NCBI RefSeq assembly: GCF_007097485.1
Contig: NZ_VKDE01000016.1
Span: forward strand, 153,348-217,347
Source of the DNA: Carboxylicivirga sp. M1479
GTDB lineage: Bacteria > Bacteroidota > Bacteroidia > Bacteroidales > Marinilabiliaceae
Direction of reading: 5' to 3'
Length of the DNA: 64,000 bases
In this document: in pieces, positions 38,099-47,141 of the stretch
Numbering within the stretch: position 1 is the stretch's first letter
How the letters are laid out: each line of letters begins with the position of its first letter
The notes under the pieces: generated by a model
What the model was told of the DNA's origin: nothing
Database searches by the model: none
Seen by the model: the letters and a program-made list of their open reading frames with translations, nothing else
Program-made: the position numbers and the translations under genes

Positions 38099-38199
38099 TG
38101 TGAAATTAATCGTTAGTTATTGAGTAGCAAAACTAAGTACATTTTCAATTGTATTATGGTACATTTTAACCTATTTATTGTAGGTATCGTTCAAATTGC

Positions 38200-39003
38200 T
38201 CAAAATTTCATACGATATTCAGTTGGTGTTAGATTGGTTTTGCTTTTGAAGAACTTGACAAAATGCGAAGAATCGCTATACTCAAGTTCATAAGCCACTT
38301 CTGAAATAGTGTTATTGGTATAGCGAAGCAATCGTTTACTTTCCATTACCAAACGCTCAGCTATGATTGAACTAGCTGGTCGTCCCAGCTCCTTGCTACA
38401 TAATGTACTTAATTTTCGCTTGGTAATGTTTAAATGACCTGCATAGAAAGTAATTTCCTTTTCCTCTTTATACCACTGATCTACCAATGCTTTAAATGCA
38501 ACAACGGTTTTATCCTCCACTTTGCTGATACTTAAAGTTTTTGCCAGTTCATTCACTTTGTAAATGATAACGTTCAAATAGCTTTTTAGTACTTGCTGAT
38601 TGGGATTCGCTGACTCAAATTCGCTCATCATCAGTGCAAAGTCTTGCAAAATATTTTTGTCATTTTTACCTAAACGCAAATAGCTTGGAAATAAACTTAA
38701 CAGCTGTGCCGCATCATTGAACTCATCTAAAAAAGCCTCCTTAAAAATCATAACATAGCCTTTGGGTATTTGAGTAAATTCCCAACAATGAACCTGTCCT
38801 CCTTTAAGGTAAAATAAACTTGGCGGATTAACTTCGTAATCTGTTTCATCAATTGTATGAATACCAGCTCCTTCATGCAAAATTATTAGCTCATGATAGC
38901 CCGCATGTTTATGAGGTTTGGTGGGTTTAATCACCTCCTTCATGCGACTGATTTTGAAGAGCTGTTCGTTCTCTATCTTGTTTTTACTGCTAATATTTTT
39001 CAT
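38200..39003 (-). CDS. AraC-family transcriptional regulator
   Basis: 267 residues. The N-terminal cupin-like sensor has HKHAGYHELIILHEGAGIHT near residues 36-55. The C-terminal AraC DNA-binding domain spans about 170-265: ITKRKLSTLCSKELGRPASS and ISEVAYELEYSDSSHFVKFF (second HTH), ending TPTEYRMKF. Same strand as, and 101 bp upstream of, the receptor gene, so control of that receptor is plausible. The upstream region holds a TCCCGAgtaaTCGGGA hairpin (39253-39268) and the 42-bp array. Confidence 0.9.
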   Translation of the reverse strand: MKNISSKNKIENEQLFKISRMKEVIKPTKPHKHAGYHELIILHEGAGIHTIDETDYEVNPPSLFYLKGGQVHCWEFTQIPKGYVMIFKEAFLDEFNDAAQLLSLFPSYLRLGKNDKNILQDFALMMSEFESANPNQQVLKSYLNVIIYKVNELAKTLSISKVEDKTVVAFKALVDQWYKEEKEITFYAGHLNITKRKLSTLCSKELGRPASSIIAERLVMESKRLLRYTNNTISEVAYELEYSDSSHFVKFFKSKTNLTPTEYRMKF

Positions 39004-39567
39004 ACAATGTTGTCCTAACTAATTCTATCAATTGGGCTATCCGCCCAAACTAATCATTATGCTGAAACAATTAAGAATACTCAATTCTTAATCGTTCCGA
39101 TGTTCTTGATCACAAAAACTAAGGAAAAAAGATCAAGGCTACTTTTAAAATATCTTTCTTATTAGTTCATGTTGTGTCTATCTTTCAAAGGTATTCATGA
39201 TTTCCGCTCCGCTTCAATTTATCTCAAACTTAAGTGCGGCCAGGCGATCTTCTCCCGAGTAATCGGGATCAGCTTCCTGGTCTTTCTAAAGCTTTTGATA
39301 AAGCGTAAGCTATTTTAAAAAGAGGCCACAATGGACAACGCTTTAAAGAGCCCTAGCTTTGAAGAACTGCACATAAACGACTTATTATTAATTAGTTTAT
39401 TTTATATCCAAAAAAAAATAATTTATGACTCGATTGTTTTCATACATGTTTCTACACTATGATTTTGTATAGCAAATATAAGGTTCAGCTAATAGCTTTA
39501 AATACTCCTGTATTCATTTTTTCTATTTACTACTCAATTTAACACACAATCCCATTTATAATTTCTC
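39004..39567. other. Intergenic region upstream of the AraC-family gene
   Basis: Contains an extended hairpin at about 39238-39283 (CCAGG...TCCCGAgtaaTCGGGA...CCTGG). I see no gene. The sequence is AT-rich and otherwise unremarkable up to the array. Confidence 0.5.
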
Positions 39568-39832
39568 ATGATAGGCCGACATCACCTTGGAAGGAGTGAA
39601 ACAAGCCTTGACTAAATAGTTATTACTAAAATCAGCAGAGAAACATGCTTTAACTAAATAATCATGGCCCAAAGAACAAGAGAAATTGGCTTTGACTAAA
39701 TAGTTAAATCTTGTTTCAGTAGCAAAACAAGGCGTGACTATTTAGTTAAGGCTATTTTCAAGAGAGAAAGGTACCATGACTATTTAGTCAAAAGATAAAA
39801 ATAAAGAAGTGGCGTGACTATATGATCACGGC
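39568..39832. repeat. Tandem array with 42-bp period (two 21-nt half-units)
   Basis: The palindromic core GACTAAATAGTTA or GACTATTTAGTCA starts at 39610, 39652, 39694, 39736, 39778 and 39816 (spacings 42, 42, 42, 42, 38). Halfway between, a second, weaker core (AAGAGAGAAA, then G-C-rich and TTT) recurs from 39589. The arrays have stops in all forward frames at every core, so it is not coding. It lies between the terminator of the second receptor gene and the AraC-family gene. Confidence 0.8.
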
Positions 39833-39892
39833 CTTCATTGCTGCAATTAACAATTTAGTTTGTACACAGCGTCACCTTGCTAGTGCCACAAA

Positions 39893-39924
39893 ATAAAAAA
39901 GGAGGTCTGTATCAACCTCCTTTT
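39893..39924 (-). terminator. Terminator after the second outer-membrane receptor gene
   Basis: GGAGGT-ctgtatca-ACCTCC (39901-39920); the minus strand continues into T6. Confidence 0.85.
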
Positions 39925-39947
39925 AAACTATTAATCTATTCTTTTTT

Positions 39948-42359
39948 TTAGAATTCTCCTTCCATTCCACCTCCGGAATCAGCACCACCTCGTCCTCGTT
40001 TCTGAATAAAATTATTCAATCGATAACTCAAGGTAAACGAAATCATTGGGGCTTTACGTGTACGTTTTTGGTAACTATAAAAGTTAGGATCTTCAGTTAT
40101 TGATACCCTTTGCGAAGTAGCCAAAACATCGCGTGCTTGCACCACAGCTGATAACTTTCTATCTAAAAAGTCCATTCTTACTGCGGCATTCATATAATAA
40201 TTCCCTTCTGTTTCACCTTGTGCCGTAACAGTAGGACTATCGTAGTTACCATCTATTTGCAGTTTTATATTCTTTCTGAGTACAAATGAATTATTAACGC
40301 GCGAGCTCCAGTTAAATGATGAGCGATCTTCAACGCCTTCGTAATTACTATCAATTCGATAATCGTATAAATTGCCCATCACATTCATTTCCCACCACTT
40401 GGCAACAGGGATATTTAACATGGCTTCAGCACCAAGCGAATAATCTGTTCCAATATTATCATAAGTCCTTAAAAAGACTTCTGGACTATCTTCGTAAGGC
40501 ATGATGATGCCCTCTATTTTATCATGTGTGATGCGATAGTATCCTTCGAGAGACAACTGCATTTTATCCCACTCTTTTAAATAACCAAGTTCTAAAGCAT
40601 CAATGTACTCGGGTGCTAAATTAGGGTTACCACTTCGTACATTATACTGATCTACCCATGTAACAAATGGTTCCAAATAATAACCACGTGGGCGATCAAT
40701 ACGACGAGAATAACTAGCCATCAACTGGTTATCCTTTGGCAATTGATACGATAAATGTAGTGTCGGAAAGAAATCAACTCGATCAATCACATAGGTTTCA
40801 TTCACCCCACTCGAACTAATTAAGCGATCGGTATATTCACCGCGTAAACCAAGTTGATATCCAAGTTGACTTACTTTACCTTTATAAACCGAGTAAAGTG
40901 CATAAATATTACGATCCATCGTTGTGGTATTCCGATTCTGTAAATCTTCAATAAAATCATTCTGATCTACATCCCAACGATAAAGCTTTGTTTCATCATC
41001 GCCCATACCTGCTCTACCCTGAAAACCTGCTTCGAACATGTCGTTTTCACCCACAGGTTTAACATAGTCTAAACGCAGCTCCCAACGTTTATTAGGTCCT
41101 ATTTCTGTGGTTCGTGTACCGTCACTTATTACCTCATTTTGTGATCGAAAATTCTCAGAAAACTCATCTCCATCATGTCCTCTATAATTCAATTGAGCAG
41201 ATAGCTCGTGACCTTTTTGTGCAAATTTATGAGCATAGTTGGTGGTTAAGGAGTAATAGGTTCCTGAACGGTTTGATTCATTATAACTATTATACTCTGC
41301 AATACTGTTGTCAATCGTTCTGGTCTCCAGGTAATCCAACTCCGAATCGCTCCCCATATTAAACTTTCCTATACGTGCACTAAAACTTAAATTATCGCGC
41401 TCGGTAATATCCCAATCGATACCTCCTCGTGCGCCACCGCCGTAATAAGCTCTTTCGTTATCACCTGCAGCTTCAATTATAGTTGACTCATTACCTTGGT
41501 AGGTTTCACGTCTGGTATATGTCTCACCTGGAAACGGTCTGTTGTTGTAATCGGCACCAATATTAAAATTAACCTTTTTCTTACGCCAGTTTAATAAAAA
41601 ATCACCGCCATACATACCAAAGGTTCCACCCTTCGCATTAATCAAGCCCTGCACGCCTTGCGTCCTATTCTTTTTGGTGATAATGTTAATAATTCCACCT
41701 GTTCCATCTGGTTGGTATTTAGCCGATGGGTTGGTGATGATTTCAATATTTTCGATAGTAGAAGCAGGTGTTTGTCGCAATACATCGCTAGGTTCCAAGA
41801 CAGTAGGCTTACCATCAACTAATACGGTAAATCCTGTACTACCTCTTAAGGACACATTCCCTTCAATATCAACGCGTACAGATGGCACATTTTCTAATAC
41901 TTCAACAGCTGATAAAGATGCAGAAGTCATTTGTTTCCCCACTGATACTACTTTCTTGTCGATGTGAAACTCTACTGACTGTCTTTCTGCAATCACTTCC
42001 ACTTCTTCCAAAGACTGATTGGCCGAACCTAGGGTAATGCTTCCCAAATCAATCATATCACGGCCGCCATCAACGGTAATATTATCGTACCTTTTATTGT
42101 CGTATCCTAGAAAGGAAACAACAACATAAAAACTACCTTCTTTTAATCCTTTGATTTTAAAATTACCATTCTCGTCGCTAATGGTTCCTGTAATAACGCT
42201 ATTATCAACGGCATTGTAGATAGCAACAGTTGCGTATTCAACCGGTTTTTTCGATTTTCCGTCGTAAACCTTTCCTTTGACAATCCCTTCTTTTTCTGGC
42301 GTATTAGCCATTAAAGATACAGATATCAGCATTCCTAATAAGAGGGTTAAAAACTTCAC
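39948..42359 (-). CDS. Outer-membrane beta-barrel receptor, paralogue of the first
   Basis: 803 residues. Signal peptide MKFLTLLLGMLISVSLMANT. CarboxypepD_reg-like domain (about 24-105: GIVKGKVYDGKSKKPVEYAT), plug (VLENVPSVRVDIEGNVSLRG; IENIEIITNPSAKYQPDGTG) and OMP_b-brl_3 barrel. It has the same architecture as the 867-residue receptor 1.8 kb downstream, with diverged sequence; the C-terminus is Gly/Arg-rich (RGRGGADSGGGMEGEF). No SusD or TonB gene is nearby. It has its own terminator. Substrate unknown. Confidence 0.9.
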   Translation of the reverse strand: MKFLTLLLGMLISVSLMANTPEKEGIVKGKVYDGKSKKPVEYATVAIYNAVDNSVITGTISDENGNFKIKGLKEGSFYVVVSFLGYDNKRYDNITVDGGRDMIDLGSITLGSANQSLEEVEVIAERQSVEFHIDKKVVSVGKQMTSASLSAVEVLENVPSVRVDIEGNVSLRGSTGFTVLVDGKPTVLEPSDVLRQTPASTIENIEIITNPSAKYQPDGTGGIINIITKKNRTQGVQGLINAKGGTFGMYGGDFLLNWRKKKVNFNIGADYNNRPFPGETYTRRETYQGNESTIIEAAGDNERAYYGGGARGGIDWDITERDNLSFSARIGKFNMGSDSELDYLETRTIDNSIAEYNSYNESNRSGTYYSLTTNYAHKFAQKGHELSAQLNYRGHDGDEFSENFRSQNEVISDGTRTTEIGPNKRWELRLDYVKPVGENDMFEAGFQGRAGMGDDETKLYRWDVDQNDFIEDLQNRNTTTMDRNIYALYSVYKGKVSQLGYQLGLRGEYTDRLISSSGVNETYVIDRVDFFPTLHLSYQLPKDNQLMASYSRRIDRPRGYYLEPFVTWVDQYNVRSGNPNLAPEYIDALELGYLKEWDKMQLSLEGYYRITHDKIEGIIMPYEDSPEVFLRTYDNIGTDYSLGAEAMLNIPVAKWWEMNVMGNLYDYRIDSNYEGVEDRSSFNWSSRVNNSFVLRKNIKLQIDGNYDSPTVTAQGETEGNYYMNAAVRMDFLDRKLSAVVQARDVLATSQRVSITEDPNFYSYQKRTRKAPMISFTLSYRLNNFIQKRGRGGADSGGGMEGEF

Positions 42360-42639
42360 TTTATGTATTTTTTAAATTAATTATCAGCTTACGTTCTATC
42401 AGACGACATAAACTTTTTTTGCCTGCGCAAAAGAAGAACAACAAAATCATAAAAAAGATTAACACAACATATTCATGTACCAAAGCAACAGTAGATGAAT
42501 TACTTATGAAATTAAGTTAATGATGATTATTTATCCTATGATTTCCCTAGGTTATTCAAGGGTTTCAAACGAATTTGCTTCTTGCATTATTGTGTGGGCT
42601 AAAGTAATTATCTTCATGCCCAATTAGAGAAAGATTAAC

Positions 42640-43749
42640 ATGTCATTAACAACAGAAGAACTCGAACGCTACAAGCGTCATACCATATTGCCCGAGCTTG
42701 GTATTAAAGGTCAGGAGCAGTTAAAACAAGCCTCCGTACTTATTGTGGGAACAGGTGGATTAGGTTCGCCAATCGCCATGTATTTGGCTGCATCGGGTGT
42801 TGGTCATATTGGCTTGGTTGACTTTGATGTCGTGGATGCATCCAATCTTCAGCGTCAGATTATTCATAAAACCAGCCAAGTAGGAATTGAAAAAACACGA
42901 TCGGCCAAAAACAGTATTCAAGAGATTAACCCCCACGTAAAAGTCTCATTATTTAACGAAGCGCTCACATCAGCCAATGCCCATGCCATTATCAAACAGT
43001 TTGATATTGTGTGCGATGGCACCGATAATTTTGCAACCCGCTATTTGGTTAATGATGCTTGTGTCCTCAATAATAAAATTAATGTTTTTGGTTCCATAAG
43101 GCAGTTTGAAGGTCAAGTGAGTGTATTTGGCGCTAGCGATGGCCCTTGCTATAGATGTTTATTTCCTGAACCACCTGAGCCAGGTACAGTCCCTTCATGT
43201 GCTGAAGCTGGCGTGCTTGGTGTTTTACCTGGGGTTATTGGCACCTTGCAAGCAAGTGAAGTTATCAAACAAATAACCGGTATTGGTAAGCCCTTAATTG
43301 GTCGCCTGCTTAATTACGATGCACTTGAAATGCAGTTTAATGAAATTAAATTTGCTAAAGATCCTGAGTGTCCTTGTTGTGGCAAACAGCCAAGTATAAC
43401 GGAGTTAATTGATTACGAGGCTTTTTGTAACAGCAATACAACAATTGATTTGGGTAACGAAATATCAGCCAAAGAACTAAAGGAATTGCTGCAACAAAGT
43501 TCGGCTCCTGTAATTATAGATGTAAGAGAAACAGAAGAGTTGTTACAAGGGCAAATTAATGGTTCTATTCATATTCCCATGAATGAAATTCCAGCACGCA
43601 TGAACGAATTACCACGTGATAAAGCCATGGTGGTCTATTGCCACTTGGGTATGCGAAGCGCCTATGTTATCCAGTTTTTAAAAGATGAAGGCTATACTTT
43701 GTTAAGCAATTTAAGCGGTGGTTTTGATGCCTGGGAAGCTATTAATTAG
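42640..43749 (+). CDS. moeB: MoeB/ThiF-type adenylyltransferase fused to a rhodanese domain
   Basis: 369 residues. The E1-like domain (about 1-245) has ATP-binding VGTGGLGSPIAMYLAASGVG, the conserved DGTDNFATRYLVND, catalytic-cysteine region GTVPSCAEAG, and two zinc CxxC pairs (CYRC; CPCC). The rhodanese domain (about 265-369) has the active-site loop VYCHLGMRSAY with its Cys. The fused form adenylates and sulfurates a small beta-grasp carrier (MoaD/ThiS-like). No carrier or other cofactor gene is near, so molybdopterin versus other thiolation cannot be decided. An imperfect hairpin (43753-43809) follows. Confidence 0.9.
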   Translation: MSLTTEELERYKRHTILPELGIKGQEQLKQASVLIVGTGGLGSPIAMYLAASGVGHIGLVDFDVVDASNLQRQIIHKTSQVGIEKTRSAKNSIQEINPHVKVSLFNEALTSANAHAIIKQFDIVCDGTDNFATRYLVNDACVLNNKINVFGSIRQFEGQVSVFGASDGPCYRCLFPEPPEPGTVPSCAEAGVLGVLPGVIGTLQASEVIKQITGIGKPLIGRLLNYDALEMQFNEIKFAKDPECPCCGKQPSITELIDYEAFCNSNTTIDLGNEISAKELKELLQQSSAPVIIDVRETEELLQGQINGSIHIPMNEIPARMNELPRDKAMVVYCHLGMRSAYVIQFLKDEGYTLLSNLSGGFDAWEAIN

Positions 43750-43752
43750 AAA

Positions 43753-43809
43753 ACATGGAAAGTCTCTTTTTGCGAAAATAAGATGGAAATAGAATGAGAC
43801 TCTCCATGT
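43753..43809. other. Long inverted repeat after moeB
   Basis: ACATGGAAAGTCTC (43753-43766) pairs with GAGACTCTCCATGT (43796-43809), 13 of 14. There is no T run, so terminator function is doubtful. The phrase ATGGAAGTCTCTTTTTGC also occurs near 34986. The rest of 43810-44059 shows no feature. Confidence 0.5.
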
Positions 43810-44059
43810 ACTATTGTATTTAGCTTTGGCTAAAAAATTTAGCGCTGCTAATTTAATAACTTCAGACCTTGATATCGCAAATTAAATGTTAAGTGAACAT
43901 GAAGCTTCTGTATTTTATTTGTTAACAAAGACTTATGCCACCGACAATCATTTGTAGAACATATTAAGGGAGTTATAAAATTTGCATTATTTTCGCGACA
44001 GAACAGTGGTAGAACTGAGTTTTGTTAAAACTAGCATCCACGAAAACTAAATTGAATAG

Positions 44060-44989
44060 ATGAAATTTGAACAAATAGTAATACTCGACGATACAGGGCT
44101 TCAGAACTTCGCTCTTGAACACTTGCAGACGCTTTCCAATCAAACTATACGCTCTTACAACAATGTTCCACTAAACGATGAGGAAATAATTAAGCGCATT
44201 TTTAATGCCGATTGTGTTTTTGTATCCTGGAACACGCCTATTAATTCATCCGTAATTAGTCAGTGTACTAAGCTAAAGTACATTGGTATGTGCTGTAGTT
44301 TAATAGATGAGGAATCGGCCAATGTAGACGTGCGTTATGCAAAAGAGCAAGGCATAATTGTAAAAGGAGTGCGCGATTATGGCGATGAAGGTGTGGCTGA
44401 GTTTATTGTATCGGAACTAATTCAACTTTTGAAAGGCCTGGGAAAGCATCAATGGAAAAATGAGCCCATTGAGCTGAGCAAGCGTAAAGTTGGTATCATT
44501 GGCATGGGTGCTACCGGACTAATGACCGCCCAACGTATACAGGCTTTTGGTGCCGATGTATTTTACTATAGCCGTACTCTTAAAGCAGAAGCCAAAGCCA
44601 ATAACATACAATACCTACCTCTTGATCAACTTCTTGAGAACTGTGAAATAATCTCATTTCATCTACCTCGTAACACCAAGGTACTTCAACATCATCACTT
44701 TGAATTATTAAATAATGATGCCATCATTATAAATACTTCTTTGGGTTTACCATTTGATATAGAACCCTTTGAGAAATGGCTTAAGAAAGAAGGTAATTTT
44801 TCCATATTTGACATCTGCGGATTTGGCCAATACCAACAAGAACTGATGAAGCACAACAAGCTTATTTACACGAATGCCACATCGGGTTGGACAAAAGAAG
44901 CCAAAGAACGATTGTCCCAAAAAGTAATGGATAATGTGCAGGCTTACTTTGGAGAGTTAGAGTGTATGGCACACAGAAATATGAATTAA
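44060..44989 (+). CDS. D-2-hydroxyacid dehydrogenase-like protein, catalytic residues apparently lost
   Basis: 309 residues. The Rossmann domain (about 145-170) has GIIGMGATGLMTAQRIQAFG, and the LPRNTKVL motif is present. The usual catalytic Arg (N-x-S/A-R-G) is replaced: the sequence reads INTSLGLPFD. The usual DVFE-x-EP glutamate is absent (FDICGFGQ), and the T-P-H-x-A-G histidine reads TNATSGWT. Thus the fold is kept but the Arg/Glu/His set is not. It may be a non-enzymatic or altered-activity member. Single gene; a PepSY gene with its own promoter follows. Confidence 0.8.
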   Translation: MKFEQIVILDDTGLQNFALEHLQTLSNQTIRSYNNVPLNDEEIIKRIFNADCVFVSWNTPINSSVISQCTKLKYIGMCCSLIDEESANVDVRYAKEQGIIVKGVRDYGDEGVAEFIVSELIQLLKGLGKHQWKNEPIELSKRKVGIIGMGATGLMTAQRIQAFGADVFYYSRTLKAEAKANNIQYLPLDQLLENCEIISFHLPRNTKVLQHHHFELLNNDAIIINTSLGLPFDIEPFEKWLKKEGNFSIFDICGFGQYQQELMKHNKLIYTNATSGWTKEAKERLSQKVMDNVQAYFGELECMAHRNMN

Positions 44990-45014
44990 TAAGCCTAGGT
45001 TAATCGAACAATAC

Positions 45015-45022
45015 TATATTTG
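45015..45022 (+). promoter_or_regulatory. Promoter -7 element for the PepSY gene
   Basis: TATATTTG matches TAnnTTTG. It overlaps the upstream in-frame GTG (45022), which argues that translation starts at ATG 45046 instead. Confidence 0.6.
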
Positions 45023-45045
45023 TGCCCGATTTAAAAAAACGAATA

Positions 45046-45579
45046 ATGAGTAAGGATAATCAGCACAAAAAAGTACGATCAACCACTAAAATTATGCGTG
45101 CCTTGCACCGCGATATAGGTTTTTTAATGATTGGTTTAACCATTATCTATTGCATAAGCGGTATTGTACTTGTTTACAGAGATACCGATACATTTACCAT
45201 TGATGAGCAATACATTGAAAACATTAAGCCCAATATGGCTGCGCATGAATTAGGCAGTGCATTAAAGCTACGTCGTTTAAGGGTATTGGAAGAAACGGCT
45301 GATACAATTTATTTTAATTACGGAAATTACTGTAAGTCAAGTGGAGAAGCTGTTTACACCATAAACACATACCCCGATGTAGTATGGCTAATCAATGGTT
45401 TTCACAAGACCAAAAGCCGTTTTGGAGCGCATTGGCTAGCTGTTATTTACGGTGTTTTGTTATTCTTCCTGGCCATTTCATCGCTTTGGATGTATAAGCC
45501 TAAATCGAAAAAATTTATACGAGGATTAGTGCTAACGGCCATCGGTTTAATCATTGCTGTTATAGCACTTTATATCTAA
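45046..45579 (+). CDS. PepSY-associated transmembrane protein
   Basis: 177 residues from ATG 45046 (MSKDNQHKKVRS). N-terminal helix HRDIGFLMIGLTIIYCISGI, then a periplasmic PepSY-like domain (about 45-115), then two helices (HWLAVIYGVLLFFLAISSLW; GLVLTAIGLIIAVIALYI). The H-R-D/W and GxHW histidines resemble those of PepSY_TM proteins associated with siderophore uptake and membrane redox. No iron-uptake gene is adjacent; substrate unknown. Confidence 0.75.
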   Translation: MSKDNQHKKVRSTTKIMRALHRDIGFLMIGLTIIYCISGIVLVYRDTDTFTIDEQYIENIKPNMAAHELGSALKLRRLRVLEETADTIYFNYGNYCKSSGEAVYTINTYPDVVWLINGFHKTKSRFGAHWLAVIYGVLLFFLAISSLWMYKPKSKKFIRGLVLTAIGLIIAVIALYI

Positions 45580-45592
45580 GCTTTTAAGCAAT

Positions 45593-45685
45593 TACAAATT
45601 ATCATGCAATAGTATAATGCCATTGCCTAATCAACATAATTTTTGAAATGAAATGCCCAAAGACGCATTTTGATTCGTAAACGGT
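45593..45685. repeat. MITE-like element, family B, copy 5 (degenerate)
   Basis: Retains AGTATAATGCCATTGCCTAA, TCAACATAAT and GACGCATTTTGATTCGTAAA then CGGTA, with a decayed left end. It abuts the stop codon of the lipoprotein gene at 45687, suggesting insertion just downstream of, or into the end of, that gene. Confidence 0.65.
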
Positions 45686-45686
45686 A

Positions 45687-47066
45687 TTACTCGTAACTTT
45701 CCAGGTTGTGAAAGGCAAAAAAGGTGGTTTGATTCTTTTTAATATTAAAATTAAAAGGAACCGAATTATTCATTTTACCACTTGTTTTCAGCTGAACACT
45801 ATTCATGCCCTCATCTAGTGGTACCCTGCAATATGAGATACTATAAGGTAGTGATTGCCAGTTACGCGTATCGGCTTTTTCAGTCATGGCATTAACAATG
45901 CTAACAATTGCTCCCAGGTTTTCATTTTCGTTACGAGCTACTTCCTCCAAAGCTTTTTTAGTAGCTAAACGGGCAATTCCTGAGGCCATTTCGCGCAACA
46001 TACGATCATTTAAACACTGGTAAGCCACCGCATTAATATCCTCTCCCAACTGCAATGGAAACTCTTGTCCGTTGGCCGAAATAGCTGCCTGACTAAATAT
46101 TGGTTTCCGCTCGCGATACTTTGGAAATGCTACTCTTAAAAAGGATAAATTTTTAAAAGCTGCCTGATCATTTCGCGATTTGTTACCTATATAAATTGGA
46201 AAGCTTAAACCATGTTCATCATTTGCCAGGGTAACCCATCCATCATTATAACCAGTATTGGTAAAATTAATGCTCCACTCATCCTTAACTGGACCAAAAC
46301 CATTTAACCAGAAAAAAACCAAATGTCCCTTATCAGCTTCTTCGGGCTCGTAATTCAAGCCAAATTTATTCTCAAAAAACTCTAATTCCGATCCAAAACC
46401 TAAAGAGTGAGCCGTTCGTAATAAATCTTGTTTAAGTTGATCTGGCACATCCAATCCGAAAAGTTCTTTGTAGTCTTCTTCGTATATTTCTAAAGCATTT
46501 CGATAAGCAATAAATGCATCGTTGGTATTACCAGCAGCTTCGTATACTAAACCCATCATACAGTGGGCAAAGGCATCACGGGTATACTTGTTTTTATTCT
46601 TTTTGTAACGCTCGTTTAGTTTCTGCAGAACGATATTAACGCGCCTGCACTCTACCAAAGCACCCTCGTAATCTTTTAGATAAATATAATTTAAAGCCTT
46701 ATAAAAGTGGACTAGAACAGCCTCAAAATCCTCTGGTCGGTAGGGCTTTACCATGGGGTTAGTAACTAAAGCCAAGGCCTCGTTGCCCAATGATTTACTA
46801 AAGTCCTCAACGTAATAGTCTGCCTTGTTAAAATACTCGTTACTCATTTCGTATTGTCCGTTCATAAAACTTACAACTCCGCGATTACAGAAATATAAAT
46901 AACGATTTTTGCCCTCTTCTCCTTTGGTATCCTTTGCTAGTTCTTTCTCAGCAGCTTCAAACTGACCAGAGGCAATTAAACTTTGGAGTTTAATAGTCTT
47001 TTCGTAGTAGGTTGCACATCCCACTAACAATATGGTAAAAAAAAGAGCGAATATTTTAAGTTTCAT
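45687..47066 (-). CDS. Large TPR-containing lipoprotein (COG3014-like)
   Basis: 459 residues. Lipoprotein signal peptide MKLKIFALFFTILLVGC with lipid-attached Cys17. TPR-like helices lie at about 30-220 (SGQFEAAEKELAKD; YLKDYEGALVECRR; MGLVYEAAGNTNDAFIAYRN), followed by a beta-rich C-terminal domain. The pattern matches the uncharacterised COG3014 lipoproteins that neighbour LpoB-like genes, as here. Probably in the outer membrane facing the periplasm, with an inferred role in peptidoglycan synthesis control. A strong hairpin separates it from lpoB. Confidence 0.8.
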   Translation of the reverse strand: MKLKIFALFFTILLVGCATYYEKTIKLQSLIASGQFEAAEKELAKDTKGEEGKNRYLYFCNRGVVSFMNGQYEMSNEYFNKADYYVEDFSKSLGNEALALVTNPMVKPYRPEDFEAVLVHFYKALNYIYLKDYEGALVECRRVNIVLQKLNERYKKNKNKYTRDAFAHCMMGLVYEAAGNTNDAFIAYRNALEIYEEDYKELFGLDVPDQLKQDLLRTAHSLGFGSELEFFENKFGLNYEPEEADKGHLVFFWLNGFGPVKDEWSINFTNTGYNDGWVTLANDEHGLSFPIYIGNKSRNDQAAFKNLSFLRVAFPKYRERKPIFSQAAISANGQEFPLQLGEDINAVAYQCLNDRMLREMASGIARLATKKALEEVARNENENLGAIVSIVNAMTEKADTRNWQSLPYSISYCRVPLDEGMNSVQLKTSGKMNNSVPFNFNIKKNQTTFFAFHNLESYE

Positions 47067-47104
47067 AGGTATAAGGGGCTAAGGCACGAAAATCATTAAA
47101 ATAA

Positions 47105-47133
47105 TAAGCAGCGATACTCGATATCGCTGCTTA
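47105..47133 (-). terminator. Hairpin between the LpoB-like and COG3014-like genes
   Basis: TAAGCAGCGATA-ctcga-TATCGCTGCTTA, a perfect 12-bp stem. On the minus strand it is followed by ATTATTTTAAT rather than a pure T run, so it may attenuate rather than stop transcription into the downstream lipoprotein gene. Confidence 0.65.
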
Positions 47134-47141
47134 ATTAAGTC

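Noticed and set aside
39568..39832. CRISPR array
   Set aside because: The repeated core is only 12-13 bp, half-units are also repeated, there are no unique spacers of regular length and no cas genes.
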